From Metellina segmentata (taxonomy: Eukaryota; Arthropoda; Arachnida; Araneae; Tetragnathidae): DNA of 64,000 nt. The stretch lies in contig OX375876.1 in NCBI GenBank assembly GCA_947359465.1, positions 125,314,220 through 125,378,219 on the forward strand, read 5' to 3'. Positions 40,501 to 53,524 of the stretch are shown piece after piece; the stretch's first letter is position 1; each line of letters starts with the position of its first letter. Below the pieces are notes generated by a model that saw only the letters and a list, made by a program, of their open reading frames with translations, searched no databases and was not told where the DNA came from. Both the position numbers and the translations under genes were made by a program.

Positions 40501-42262
40501 TTGGTCTCAACTCTTTTTTGGTATTGACTCTTTTTGTCCTCGACTCTTTTTGGGTCTTGACTCTTTTTTGGTCTTGACTCTTTTTTGATCTTGACTCTTT
40601 TTTGGTCTCGACTCTTTTTTGGTCTTGACTCTTTTTTTTTGTCTTGACCTTTTTTTTGGTCGTGACTTTTTTTGGTCTCGACTCTTTTTCGGTATTGACT
40701 CTTTTTTTATTGTGAGAACTCTTTTTTTTGGTCTCGACTCTTTTTTGGTCTTGACTCTTTTTTGGTCTTGACTCTTTTTTGGTCTTGACTCTTTTTTGAT
40801 CTTGACTCTTTTTTGGTCTCGACTCTTTTTTGGTCTTGACTCTTTTTTTTTGGTCTTGACCTTTTTTTTTGGTCTTGACTTTTTTTTGGTCTCGACTCTT
40901 TTTCGGTTTTGACTCTTTTTTATTGTGAGAACTCTTTTTTTTGTCACGACTCTTTTTTGGTCCCGACCCGTTTGTGGTCTCAACTCTTTAGTCTCTTTTT
41001 TGGTCTCGAATCTTTTTTGGTCCCGACCCGTTTGTGGTCTCAACTCTTTAGTCTCTTTTTTGGTCTCGAATCTTTTTTGGTCCAACTCTTGTGGTTTTGA
41101 CTCTTTTTTGTCCTCGACTCTTTTTTGTCCTTGACTCTTTTTTTGGTCTTGACTCTTTTATTTTGGTCTCTGCTCTTTTGTGGTCTCGACTCTTTTTGGG
41201 TTTCAACTCTTTTTTGGTCCTACTCTTTTTTGGTTTCGACTTTTTTTTGGTCTTGACTCTCTTTTCGGTCACGACTCTTTTACTTTGGTCTCGGCTATTT
41301 TTTGGTCTCTGCTCTTTTCTGCTTTTTTTTGTCTCGACCCTTTGTTTTGGTCGTGACTCTTTTTTTTGGTGAAGACTCTTTTTTTAGGTCTTGACTCTTT
41401 TTTTTGGTCTCAACTCTTTTTTGCTCTCTGCTCTTTTTTTGGCCTCGACTCTTTTTTTTGGTCTTGACTCTTTTTTGGTCTTGACTCTTTTTTGGTCTTG
41501 ACACTCTTTTTGGTCACGACTCTTTTACTTTGGTCTCGGCTCTTTTTTGGTCTCTGCTCTTTTCTGCTTTTTTTTGTCTCGACCCTTTGTTTTGGTCTTG
41601 ACTCTTTTTTTTTGGTGAAGACTCTTTTTTTTGTCTCGACTCTTTTTTTAGGTCTTGACTCTTTTTTTTTGGTCTCAACTCTTTTTTGGTATTGACTCTT
41701 TTTGTCCTCGACTCTTTTTTGGACTTGACTCTTTTTTGGTCTTGACTCTTTTTTGGTCTTGACTCTTTTTTGATCTTGACTCTTTTTTGGTCTCGACTCT
41801 ATTTTGGTCCTACTCTTTTTTGGTTTCGACTTTTTTTTGGTCTTGACTCTCTTTTTGGTCACGACTCTTTTACTTTGGTCTCGGCTATTTTTTGGTCTCT
41901 GCTCTTTTTTTTTTGGTCTCGACTCTTTTTTTTGGTCTTGACTCTTTTTTGGTCTTGACTCTTTTGTGGTCTCGACTCTTTTGTGGTCTCGACTCTTTTT
42001 TGGTTTCAACTCTTTTTTGGTCCTACTCTTTTTTGGTTTCGACTTTTTTTTGGTCTTGACTCTCTTTTCGGTCACGACTCTTTTACTTTGGTCTCGGCTA
42101 TTTTTTGGTCTCTGCTCTTTTCTGCTTTTTTTTGTCTCGACCCTTTGTTTTGGTCGTGACTCTTTTTTTTGGTGAAGACTCTTTTTTTAGGTCTTGACTC
42201 TTTTTTTTGGTCTCAACTCTTTTTTGCTCTCTGCTCTTTTTTTGGCCTCGACTCTTTTTTTT
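37522..42262 (+). repeat. Family A mosaic with 2,390-bp and 15,240-bp offsets
   Basis: About 37,522-37,780 matches 14.3-14.5 kb, then the sequence jumps to the 16.74-kb type. From about 37.8 kb it repeats 35.4 kb onward at offset 2,390. From about 38.1 to 42.26 kb it also follows 22.9-27.02 kb at offset 15,240. Two or more template joins are needed to explain the order. Confidence 0.75.
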
Positions 42263-45200
42263 GGTCTTGACTCTTTTTTGGTTTCGACTTTTTTTTGGTC
42301 TTGACTCTCTTTTCGGTCACGACTCTTTTACTTTGGTCTCGGCTATTTTTTGGTCTCTGCTCTTTTCTGCTTTTTTTTGTCTCGACCCTTTGTTTTGGTC
42401 TTGACTCTTTTTTTTGGTGAAGACTCTTTTTTTTGTCTCGACTCTTTTTTTAGGTCTTGACTCTTTTTTTTTGGTCTCAACTCTTTTTTGGTATTGACTC
42501 TTTTTGTCCTCGACTCTTTTTTGGACTTGACTCTTTTTTGGTCTTGACTCTTTTTTGGTCTTGACTCTTTTTTGATCTTGACTCTTTTTTGGTCTCGACT
42601 CTATTTTGGTCTTGACTCTTTTTTTTGGTCTTGACCTTTTTTTTTGGTCTTGACTCTTTTTTGGTCTCGACTCTTTTTTTTGGTTTTGACTCTTTTTTTT
42701 TGGTCTTGAATCTTTTTCGGTCTCGACTCTTTTGTGGTCTCGACTCTTTTTTATGGTGAGGACTCTTTTTTTTTCGACTTTTTTTTGTCTCGACTCTTTT
42801 GTGGTCTCGACTCTTTTTTTTTGGTAAGGACTCTTTTTTGGTCTCTGCTCTTTTCTTTTTTTTGGTCTCGACTCTTTTTTTTGGTCTTGATTTTTTTTGT
42901 CTCGACTCTTTTTCGGTCTCGCCTCTTTTGTGGTCTCGACTCTTTTTTTTTTGTCTCTACTTTTTTTTGGTCTTGACTCTTTTTTTGATCGTGATTTTTT
43001 TTGGTCGTGACTTTTTTTGGTCTCGACTCTTTTTCGGTATTGACTCTTTTTTTATTGTGAGAACTCTTTTTTTTTGTCACGGCTCTTTTTTGGTCCCGAC
43101 CCGTTTGTGGTCTCAACTCCTTAGTCACTTTTTTTGGTCTCGAATCTTTTTTGGTCCAACTCTTGTGGTTTTGACTCTTTTTTGGTATTGACTCTTTTTT
43201 GTCCTCGACTCTTTTTTGGTCTTGACTCTTTTTTTGGTCGACTCTTTTATTTTGGTCTCGACTCTTTTGTGGTCTCGACTGTTTTGTGGTCTCGACTCTT
43301 TTTTGGTTTCAACTCTTTTTTGGTCCTACTCTTTTTTGGTTTCGACTTTTTTTTGGTCTTGACTCTCTTTTCGGTCACGACTCTTTTACTTTGGTCTCGG
43401 CTATTTTTTGGTCTCTGCTCTTTTCTGCTTTTTTTTGTCTCGACCCTTTGTTTTGGTCTTGACTCTTTTTTTTTGGTGAAGACTCTTTTTTTTGTCTCGA
43501 CTCTTTTTTTTGGTCTCGACTCTTTTTTGAGGTCTTGACTCTTTTTTTTGGTCTCAACTCTTTTTTGCTCTCTGCTCTTTTTTTGGCCTCGACTCTTTTT
43601 TTTGGTCTTGACTCTTTTTTGGTCTTGACTCTTTTTTGGTCTTGACTCTTTTTTGGTCTTGACACTCTTTTTGGTCACGACTCTTTTACTTTGGTCTCGG
43701 CTCTTTTTTGGTCTCTGCTCTTTTCTGCTTTTTTTTTGTCTCGACCCTTTGTTTTGGTCTTGACTCTTTTTTTTGGTGAAGACTCTTTTTAATGTCTCGA
43801 CTCTTTTTTAGGTCTTGACTCTTTTTTTTTGGTCTCAACTCTTTTTTGGTATTGACTCTTTTTGTCCTCGACTCTTTTTGGGTCTTGACTCTTTTTTGGT
43901 CTTGACTCTTTTTTGATCTTGACTCTTTTTTGGTCTCGACTCTTTTTTGGTCTTGACTCTTTTTTTTTGTCTTGACCTTTTTTTTGGTCGTGACTTTTTT
44001 TGGTCTCGACTCTTTTTCGGTATTGACTCTTTTTTTATTGTGAGAACTCTTTTTTTTGGTCTCGACTCTTTTTTGGTCTTGACTCTTTTTTGGTCTTGAC
44101 TCTTTTTTGGTCTTGACTCTTTTTTGATCTTGACTCTTTTTTGGTCTCGACTCTTTTTTGGTCTTGACTCTTTTTTTTTGGTCTTGACCTTTTTTTTTGG
44201 TCTTGACTTTTTTTTGGTCTCGACTCTTTTTCGGTTTTGACTCTTTTTTATTGTGAGAACTCTTTTTTTTGTCACGACTCTTTTTTGGTCCCGACCCGTT
44301 TGTGGTCTCAACTCTTTAGTCTCTTTTTTGGTCTCGAATCTTTTTTGGTCCCGACCCGTTTGTGGTCTCAACTCTTTAGTCTCTTTTTTGGTCTCGAATC
44401 TTTTTTGGTCCAACTCTTGTGGTTTTGACTCTTTTTTGTCCTCGACTCTTTTTTGTCCTTGACTCTTTTTTTGGTCTTGACTCTTTTATTTTGGTCTCTG
44501 CTCTTTTGTGGTCTCGACTCTTTTTGGGTTTCAACTCTTTTTTGGTCCTACTCTTTTTTGGTTTCGACTTTTTTTTGGTCTTGACTCTCTTTTCGGTCAC
44601 GACTCTTTTACTTTGGTCTCGGCTATTTTTTGGTCTCTGCTCTTTTCTGCTTTTTTTTGTCTCGACCCTTTGTTTTGGTCGTGACTCTTTTTTTTGGTGA
44701 AGACTCTTTTTTTAGGTCTTGACTCTTTTTTTTGGTCTCAACTCTTTTTTGCTCTCTGCTCTTTTTTTGGCCTCGACTCTTTTTTTTGGTCTTGACTCTT
44801 TTTTGGTCTTGACTCTTTTTTGGTCTTGACACTCTTTTTGGTCACGACTCTTTTACTTTGGTCTCGGCTCTTTTTTGGTCTCTGCTCTTTTCTGCTTTTT
44901 TTTGTCTCGACCCTTTGTTTTGGTCTTGACTCTTTTTTTTTGGTGAAGACTCTTTTTTTTGTCTCGACTCTTTTTTTAGGTCTTGACTCTTTTTTTTTGG
45001 TCTCAACTCTTTTTTGGTATTGACTCTTTTTGTCCTCGACTCTTTTTTGGACTTGACTCTTTTTTGGTCTTGACTCTTTTTTGGTCTTGACTCTTTTTTG
45101 ATCTTGACTCTTTTTTGGTCTCGACTCTATTTTGGTCCTACTCTTTTTTGGTTTCGACTTTTTTTTGGTCTTGACTCTCTTTTTGGTCACGACTCTTTTA

Positions 45201-45330
45201 CTTTGGTCTCGGCTATTTTTTGGTCTCTGCTCTTTTTTTTTTGGTCTCGACTCTTTTTTTTGGTCTTGACTCTTTTTTGGTCTTGACTCTTTTGTGGTCT
45301 CGACTCTTTTGTGGTCTCGACTCTTTTTTG
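42263..45330 (+). repeat. Family A 3,328-bp tandem copy
   Basis: From 42,263 the sequence repeats 38,935 onward at a constant offset of 3,328, for example 39,806 with 43,134 and 41,966 with 45,294. One variant near 42,780 (TTTGTCTCGAC instead of TTTGACTCGAC at 39,450) agrees with the copies near 18.4 and 37.06 kb, so the unit is not a simple clone of its left neighbour. Confidence 0.8.
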
Positions 45331-45940
45331 GTTTCAACTCTTTTTTGGTCCTACTCTTTTTTGGTTTCGACTTTTTTTTGGTCTTGACTCTCTTTTCGGT
45401 CACGACTCTTTTACTTTGGTCTCGGCTATTTTTTGGTCTCTGCTCTTTTCTGCTTTTTTTTGTCTCGACCCTTTGTTTTGGTCGTGACTCTTTTTTTTGG
45501 TGAAGACTCTTTTTTTAGGTCTTGACTCTTTTTTTTGGTCTCAACTCTTTTTTGCTCTCTGCTCTTTTTTTGGCCTCGACTCTTTTTTTTGGTCTTGACT
45601 CTTTTTTGGTCTTGACTCTTTTTTGGTCTTGACACTCTTTTTGGTCACGACTCTTTTACTTTGGTCTCGGCTCTTTTTTGGTCTCTGCTCTTTTCTGCTT
45701 TTTTTTGTCTCGACCCTTTGTTTTGGTCTTGACTCTTTTTTTTTGGTGAAGACTCTTTTTTTTGTCTCGACTCTTTTTTTAGGTCTTGACTCTTTTTTTT
45801 TGGTCTCAACTCTTTTTTGGTATTGACTCTTTTTGTCCTCGACTCTTTTTTGGACTTGACTCTTTTTTGGTCTTGACTCTTTTTTGGTCTTGACTCTTTT
45901 TTGATCTTGACTCTTTTTTGGTCTCGACTCTATTTTGGTC
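45331..45940 (+). repeat. 610-bp direct duplication at 803-bp spacing
   Basis: Bases 44,528-45,137 recur here at offset 803. The match starts at GTTTCAACTC and ends after GACTCTATTTTGGTC, where the upstream copy continues CTACTC and this one TTGACTC. It is the shortest of the large duplications in the array. Confidence 0.8.
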
Positions 45941-47487
45941 TTGACTCTTTTTTTTTGGTCTTGACCTTTTTTTTTGGTCTTGACTCTTTTTTGGTCTCGA
46001 CTCTTTTTTTTGGTTTTGACTCTTTTTTTTTGGTCTTGAATCTTTTTCGGTCTCGACTCTTTTGTGGTCTCGACTCTTTTTTATGGTGAGGACTCTTTTT
46101 TTTTTCGACTTTTTTTTGTCTCGACTCTTTTGTGGTCTCGACTCTTTTTTTTTGGTAAGGACTCTTTTTTGGTCTCTGCTCTTTTCTTTTTTTTGGTCTC
46201 GACTCTTTTTTTTGGTCTTGATTTTTTTTGTCTCGACTCTTTTTCGGTCTCGACTCTTTTTTTTTTGTCTCTACTTTTTTTTGGTCTTGACTCTTTTTTT
46301 GATCGTGATTTTTTTTGGTCGTGACTTTTTTTGGTCTCGACTCTTTTTCGGTATTGACTCTTTTTTTATTGTGAGAACTCTTTTTTTTTGTCACGGCTCT
46401 TTTTTGGTCCCGACCCGTTTGTGGTCTCAACTCCTTAGTCTCTTTTTTTGGTCTCGAATCTTTTTTGGTCCAACTCTTGTGGTTTTGACTCTTTTTTGGT
46501 ATTGACTCTTTTTTGTCCTCGACTCTTTTTAAGTTTTGACTCTTTTTTTGGTCGACTCTTTTATTTTGGTCTCGACTCTTTTGTGGTCTCGACTGTTTTG
46601 TGGTCTCGACTCTTTTTTGGTTTCAACTCTTTTTTGGTCCTACTCTTTTTTGGTTTCGACTTTTTTTTGGTCTTGACTCTCTTTTCGGTCACGACTCTTT
46701 TACTTTGGTCTCGGCTATTTTTTGGTCTCTGCTCTTTTCTGCTTTTTTTTGTCTCGACTCTTTTTTTTTGTCTCGACTCTTTTTTTTGGTCTCGACTCTT
46801 TTTTTAGGTCTTGACTCTTTTTTTTGGTCTCAACTCTTTTTTGCTCTCTGCTCTTTTCTGCTTTTTTTTTGTCTCGACCCTTTGTTTTGGTCTTGAATCT
46901 TTTTTTTGGTGAAGACTCTTTTTTTTGTCTCGACTCTTTTTTTTGGTCTCGACTCTTTTTTGAGGTCTTGACTCTTTTTTTTGGTCTCAACTCTTTTTTG
47001 CTCTCTGCTCTTTTTTTATCCTCGACTCTTTTTTTTGGTCTTGACTCTTTTTTGGTCTTGACTCTTTTTTGGTCTTGACTCTTTTTTGGTCTTGACACTC
47101 TTTTTGGTCACGACTCTTTTACTTTGGTCTCGGCTCTTTTTTGGTCTCTGCTCTTTTCTGCTTTTTTTTGTCTCGACCCTTTGTTTTGGTCTTGACTCTT
47201 TTTTTTTGGTGAAGACTCTTTTTTTTGTCTCGACTCTTTTTTTAGGTCTTGACTCTTTTTTTTTGGTCTCAACTATTTTTTGGTATTGACTCTTTTTGTC
47301 CTCGACTCTTTTTTGGACTTGACTCTTTTTTGGTCTTGACTCTTTTTTGGTCTTGACTCTTTTTTGATCTTGACTCTTTTTTGGTCTCGACTCTTTTTTG
47401 GTCTTGACTCTTTTTTTTTGTCTTGACCTTTTTTTTGGTCTTGACTCTTTTTTGGTCTCGACTCTTTTTTTTTGGTTTTGACTCTTT
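45941..47487 (+). repeat. Family A segment leading into block B3
   Basis: The order of variants follows 18.24-19.5 kb with small deletions and a changed unit, TTTTTAAGTTTTGAC near 46,529. The GTCCCGACCCG landmark occurs once, near 46,409. The A-to-B change is near 47,488 at GGTGGTCTTGAC. Confidence 0.7.
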
Positions 47488-47988
47488 TTTGGTGGTCTTG
47501 ACTCTTTTTTTGTCTCGACTCTTTTTCGGTCACGACTCTTTTTGGTTTCGACTCTTTATTGGTCTTGACTCTTTTTTGGTGGTCTCGACTCGTTTTTGGT
47601 CTCTGCTCTTTTCTGCTTTTTTTTTGGTCTCGACTCTTCTTTGGTTTCGACTTTATTTTGGTCTGGTTTTTTTTTCGGTCTCGATTCTTGTGGTCTTGAC
47701 TCGTTTTTTTGGTCCTGACTCTTTTGTGGTCTTAAATCTTTTTTGGTCTAGACTCTTTTTTGGTTTCGACTTTTTTTGGTCTGGTTTTTTTTTGGTATCG
47801 ACTTTTTTTTGGTTTCGACTTTTTTTGGTCTTGACTCTTTTTTTTTGGTCTTTATTCTTTTTTTTGGTCTCGACTCTTTTTTGGTCTCTGCTCTTTTCTG
47901 CTTTTTTTTGGTCTCGACTCTTTTTTTTTGGTCTCGACTCTTTTTTTGGTCTCGACTTTTTTTTGGTCTCTGCTCTTTTGTGGTCTCG

Positions 47989-48016
47989 ACTCTTTTCCAC
48001 AAAAAAAAGAATCTCT
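47989..48016 (-). repeat. Inverted satellite monomer, site 6
   Basis: Same GAATC-ending form as sites 1 and 4, but preceded by GGTCTCGACTC where those have GGTATCGACTC. Confidence 0.8.
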
Positions 48017-51000
48017 ACTCTTTTTTGGTCTCGACTCTTTTTTGGTCTCTGCTCTTTTGTGGTCTTGACTCTTTTTCGGTCTCGACTCTTTTGTGGTATC
48101 GACTCTTTTTTGGTTTCATCTCTTTTTTGGTCCAACTCTTTTTTGGTTAAGATATTTTTTTGGTCTCGACTCTTTTTTTATGGTCTCGACTCTTTTTTTG
48201 GTCTTGACTTTTTTTGGTCTCGACTCTATTTTGGTGGTCTCGATTCGTTTTTGGTCTCTTCTCTTATAAGGTCTCGACTCTTTTTTGGTCTCGACTCTTT
48301 TGTGGTCTCAACTCTTTTTTGGTCTCTGCCCTTTTCTGCTTTTTTTTTTGTCTCGACTTTTTTTTGGTCCCGTCTCTTTTTGGTTTTGACTCTTTATTGG
48401 TCTCGACTCTTTTTTGGTTTCAACTCATTTTTGGTCCAACTCTTTTTTGGTTTCGATTTTTTTTTGGTCTCGACTCTTTTTTAGTCTTGACTCTTATGTG
48501 GTCTCAACTCTTTTTTGGTCCAACTCTTTTTTGGTTTCGACTTTTTTTGGTCTTGACTATTTTTTTTGTCTCGACTCTTTTATTTTGGTCTCGGCTCCTT
48601 TTTGGTCTCTGCTCTTTTCTGCTTTTTTTTTGTCTTGACTCTTTTTTTTTGGTCTTGACTCTTTTTTTTTGTTCTTGACTCTCTTTTTTTTTGGTCTCGA
48701 CTCTTTTTTGATATCTGCTCTTTTATTTTTTTTAGGTCTCTACTCATTTTTGGTCCTGACTCTTTTGTGGCGTCTACTCTTTTGTGGTCTCGACTCTTCA
48801 TTGGTCTTGACTCTTTTTTGGTTTCAACTCGTTTTTGGTCCAACTCTTATTTGTTTCGATTTTTTTTGGTCTCGACTTTTTTTTGGTCTTGACTCTTTTT
48901 TGGTCTCGACTCTTTTTTTTAGTCTCGACTCTTTTTTTTGGTCTCGACCCTTTTTTTGGTCTTAACTCTTTTTTGGTGGTCTCGACTCTTTTTTGGTGGT
49001 CTTGACTCTTTTTTTGTCTCGACTCTTTTTCGGTCTCGACTCTTTTTGGTTTCGACTCTTTATTGGTCTTGACTCTTTTTTGGTGGTCTCGACTCGTTTT
49101 TGGTCTCTGCTCTTTTCTGCTTTTTTTTTTGTCTCGACTCTTTTTTTGTCTCGACTCTTTTTTTTTGGTCTCGACTCTTTTTTTGGTCTCGACTCTTCTT
49201 TGGTTTCGACTTTATTTTGGTCTGGTTTTTTTTTCGTTCTCGATACTTGTGGTCTTGACTCGTTTTTTTGGTCCTGACTCTTTTGTGGTCTAGACTCTTT
49301 TTTGGTTTCGACTTTTTGTGGTCTGGTTTTTTTTGGTCTCGACTCTTTTTTGGTTTCGACTTTTTTTGGTCTTGACTCTTTTTTTTGGTCTTTATTCTTT
49401 TTTTTGGTCTCGACTCTTTTTTGGCCTCTGCTCTTTTCTGCTTTTTTTTGGTCTTGATTTTTTTTTTGTCTCGACTCTTTTTCGGTCTCGACTCTTTTTT
49501 TGGTCTCGACTCTTTTTTTTTTGTCTCGACTCTTTCTTGGTGTCAACTCTTTTGTGTTCTGAACTCTTTTGGTTTCGACTTTTTTTATGGTGAGGACTTT
49601 TTATTTTGTCTCTACTCTTTTGTGGTCCTGTCTCTTTTGTGGTCTCAACTCTTTTTTGGTCCCGACTCTTTTTGGTTTTGACTCTTTATTGGTCTTGACT
49701 CTTTTTTGTGGTCCCGACTCTTTTTTTTTTGGTCTCGACCCTTTTTTTTGGTCTCAACTCTTTTTTGGTGGTCTCGACTCTTTTTTGGTGGTCTTGACTC
49801 TTTTTTTGTCTCGACTCTTTTTCGGTCACGACTCTTTTTGGTTTCGACTCTTTATTGGTCTTGACTCTTTTTTGGTGGTCTCGACTCGTTTTTGGTCTCT
49901 GCTCTTTTCTGCTTTTTTTTTGGTCTCGACTCTTTATTTTTTGTCTTGACTCTTTTTTTTTGTCTCGACTCTTTTTTTTGGTCTCGACTCTTCTTTGGTT
50001 TCGACTTTATTTTGGTCTGGTTTTTTTTTCGGTCTCGATTCTTGTGGTCTTGACTCGTTTTTTTGGTCCTGACTCTTTTGTGGTCTAGACTCTTTTTTGG
50101 TTTCGACTTTTTGTGGTCTGGTTTTTTTTTGGTCTCGACTCTTTTTTGGTTTCGACTTTTTTTGGTATTGACTCTTTTTTTGGTCTTTATTCTTTTTTTT
50201 GGTCTCGACTCTTTTTTGGCCTCTGCTCTTTTCTGCTTTTTTTTTGTCTTGATTTTTTTTTTGTCTCGACTCTTTTTCGGTCTCGACTCTTTTTTTGGTC
50301 TCGACTCTTTTTTTTTGTCTCGACTCTTTCTTGGTGTCAACTCTTTTGTGTTCTGGACTCTTTTTTGGTTTCGACTTTTTTTATGGTGAGGACTTTTTAT
50401 TTTGTCTCTACTCTTTTGTGGTCCTGTCTCTTTTGTGGTCTCAACTCTTTTTTGGTCCCGACTCTTTTTGGTTTTGACTCTTTATTGGTCTTGACTCTTT
50501 TTTTTGGTCCCGACTCTTTTTTTTGGTCTCGACCCTTTTTTTTGGTCTTAACTCTTTTTTGGTGGTCTCGACTCTTTTTTGGTGGTCTTGACTCTTTTTT
50601 TGTCTCGACTCTTTTTCGGTCACGACTCTTTTTGGTTTCGACACTTTATTGGTCTTGACTCTTTTTTGGTGGTCTCGACTCGTTTTTGGTCTCTGCTCTT
50701 TTCTGCTTTTTTTGTGGTCCTGTCTCTTTTGTGGTCTCAACTCTTTTTTGGTCCCGACTCTTTTTGGTTTTGACTCTTTATTGGTCTTGACTCTTTTTTT
50801 TGGTCCCGACTCTTTTTTTTTGGTCTCGACCCTTTTTTTGGTCTCGACTCTTCTTTGGTTTCGACTTTATTTTGGTCTGGTTTTTTTTTCGGTCTCGATT
50901 CTTGTGGTCTTGACTCGTTTTTTTGGTCCTGACTCTTTTGTGGTCTTAAATCTTTTGTGGTCTAGACTCTTTTTTGGTTTCGACTTTTTTTGGTCTGGTT

Positions 51001-53495
51001 TTTTTTTGGTATCGACTTTTTTTTGGTTTCGACTTTTTTTGGTCTTGACTCTTTTTTTTTGGTCTTTATTCTTTTTTTTGGTCTCGACTCTTTTTTGGTC
51101 TCTGCTCTTTTGTGGTCTTGACTCTTTTTCGGTCTCGACTCTTTTGTGGTATCGACTCTTTTTTGGTTTCATCTCTTTTTTGGTCCAACTCTTTTTTGGT
51201 TAAGATTTTTTTTTGGTCTCGACTCTTTTTTTATGGTCTCGACTCTTTTTTTGGTCTTGACTTTTTTTGGTCTCGACTCTATTTTGGTGGTCTCGATTCT
51301 TTTTTGGTCTCTGCTCTTATAAGGTCTCGACTCTTTTTCGGTCTCGACTCTTTTGTGGTCTCAACTCTTTTTTGGTCTCTGCCCTTTTCTGCTTTTTTTT
51401 TTGTCTCGACTTTTTTTTGGTCCCGTCTCTTTTTGGTTTTGACTCTTTATTGGTCTCGACTCTTTTTTGGTTTCAACTCATTTTTGGTCCAACTCTTTTT
51501 TGGTTTCGATTTTTTTTTGGTCTCGACTCTTTTTTAGTCTTGACTCTTATGTGGTCTCAACTCTTTTTTGGTCCAACTCTTTTTTGGTTTCGACTTTTTT
51601 TGGTCTTGACTATTTTTTTTGTCTCGACTCTTTTATTTTGGTCTCGGCTCCTTTTTGGTCTCTGCTCTTTTCTGCTTTTTTTTGTCTTGACTCTTTTTTT
51701 TTTTGGTCTTGACTCTTTTTTTTTGTTCTTGACTCTCTTCTTTTTGGTCTCGACTCTTTTTTGATATCTGCTCTTTTATTTTTTTTAGGTCTCTACTCAT
51801 TTTTGGTCCTGACTCTTTTGTGGCGTCTACTCTTTTGTGGTCTCGACTCTTCATTGGTCTTGACTCTTTTTTGGTTTCAACTCGTTTTTGGTCCAACTCT
51901 TATTTGTTTCGATTTTTTTTGGTCTCGACTTTTTTTTGGTCTTGACTCTTTTTTGGTCTCGACTCTTTTTTTTGGTCTCGACTCTTTTTTTTGGTCTCGA
52001 CCCTTTTTTTGGTCTTAACTCTTTTTTGGTGGTCTCGACTCTTTTTTGGTGGTCTTGACTCTTTTTTTGTCTCGACTCTTTTTCGGTCACGACTCTTTTT
52101 GGTTTCGACTCTTTATTGGTCTTGACTCTTTTTTGGTGGTCTCGACTCGTTTTTGGTCTCTGCTCTTTTCTGCTTTTTTTTTGGTCTCGACTCTTTATTT
52201 TTTGTCTTGACTCTTTTTTTTTGTCTCGACTCTTTTTTTTGGTCTCGACTCTTCTTTGGTTTCGACTTTTTGTGGTCTGGTTTTTTTTTGGTCTCGACTC
52301 TTTTTTGGTTTCGACTTTTTTTGGTATTGACTCTTTTTTTGGTCTTTATTCTTTTTTTTGGTCTCGACTCTTTTTTGGCCTCTGCTCTTTTCTGCTTTTT
52401 TTTTGTCTTGATTTTTTTTTTGTCTCGACTCTTTTTCGGTCTCGACTCTTTTTTTGGTCTCGACTCTTTTTTTTTGTCTCGACTCTTTCTTGGTGTCAAC
52501 TCTTTTGTGTTCTGGACTCTTTTTTGGTTTCGACTTTTTTTATGGTGAGGACTTTTTATTTTGTCTCTACTCTTTTGTGGTCCTGTCTCTTTTGTGGTCT
52601 CAACTCTTTTTTGGTCCCGACTCTTTTTGGTTTTGACTCTTTATTGGTCTTGACTCTTTTTTTTGGTCCCGACTCTTTTTTTTTGGTCTCGACCCTTTTT
52701 TTTGGTCTTAACTCTTTTTTGGTGGTCTCGACTCTTTTTTGGTGGTCTTGACTCTTTTTTTGTCTCGACTCTTTTTCGGTCACGACTCTTTTTGGTTTCG
52801 ACTCTTTATTGGTCTTGACTCTTTTTTGGTGGTCTCGACTCGTTTTTGGTCTCTGCTCTTTTCTGCTTTTTTTTTTGTCTCGACTCTTTTTTTGTCTCGA
52901 CTCTTTTTTTTTGGTCTCGACTCTTCTTTGGTTTCGACTTTATTTTGGTCTGGTTTTTTTTTCGTTCTCGATACTTGTGGTCTTGACTCGTTTTTTTGGT
53001 CCTGACTCTTTTGTGGTCTAGACTCTTTTTTGGTTTCGACTTTTTGTGGTCTGGTTTTTTTTGGTCTCGACTCTTTTTTGGTTTCGACTTTTTTTGGTCT
53101 TGACTCTTTTTTTTGGTCTTTATTCTTTTTTTTGGTCTCGACTCTTTTTTGGCCTCTGCTCTTTTCTGCTTTTTTTTGGTCTTGATTTTTTTTTTGTCTC
53201 GACTCTTTTTCGGTCTCGACTCTTTTTTTGGTCTCGACTCTTTTTTTTTTGTCTCGACTCTTTCTTGGTGTCAACTCTTTTGTGTTCTGGACTCTTTTTT
53301 GTTTTCGACTTTTTTTATGGTGAGGACTTTTTATTTTGTCTCTACTCTTTTGTGGTCTTGTCTCTTTTGTGGTCTCAACTCTTTTTTGGTCCCGACTCTT
53401 TTTGGTTTCGACTCTTTATTGGTCTTGACTCTTTTTTGGTCTGGAATTTTTTTTATGGTGAGGACTCTTTTTTGGTCTGCTCTTTTGTGTTCTCG

Positions 53496-53524
53496 ACTCT
53501 TTTCCACAAAAAAAAATAGTCTAC
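53496..53524 (-). repeat. Inverted satellite monomer, site 7
   Basis: A third form: CCAC, nine A residues, then TAGTC. The upstream arm is TTTTGTGT, so the potential stem has one mismatch. Confidence 0.75.

Noticed and set aside
47423..48484. Hydrophobic plus-strand frames (such as 9,320-10,207 and 47,423-48,484) that look like membrane proteins
   Set aside because: The F, L, S and W content follows from translating TTTT, CTC and TGG in the repeat. Two or three overlapping frames are open at once, and there is no domain, signal or conserved start.
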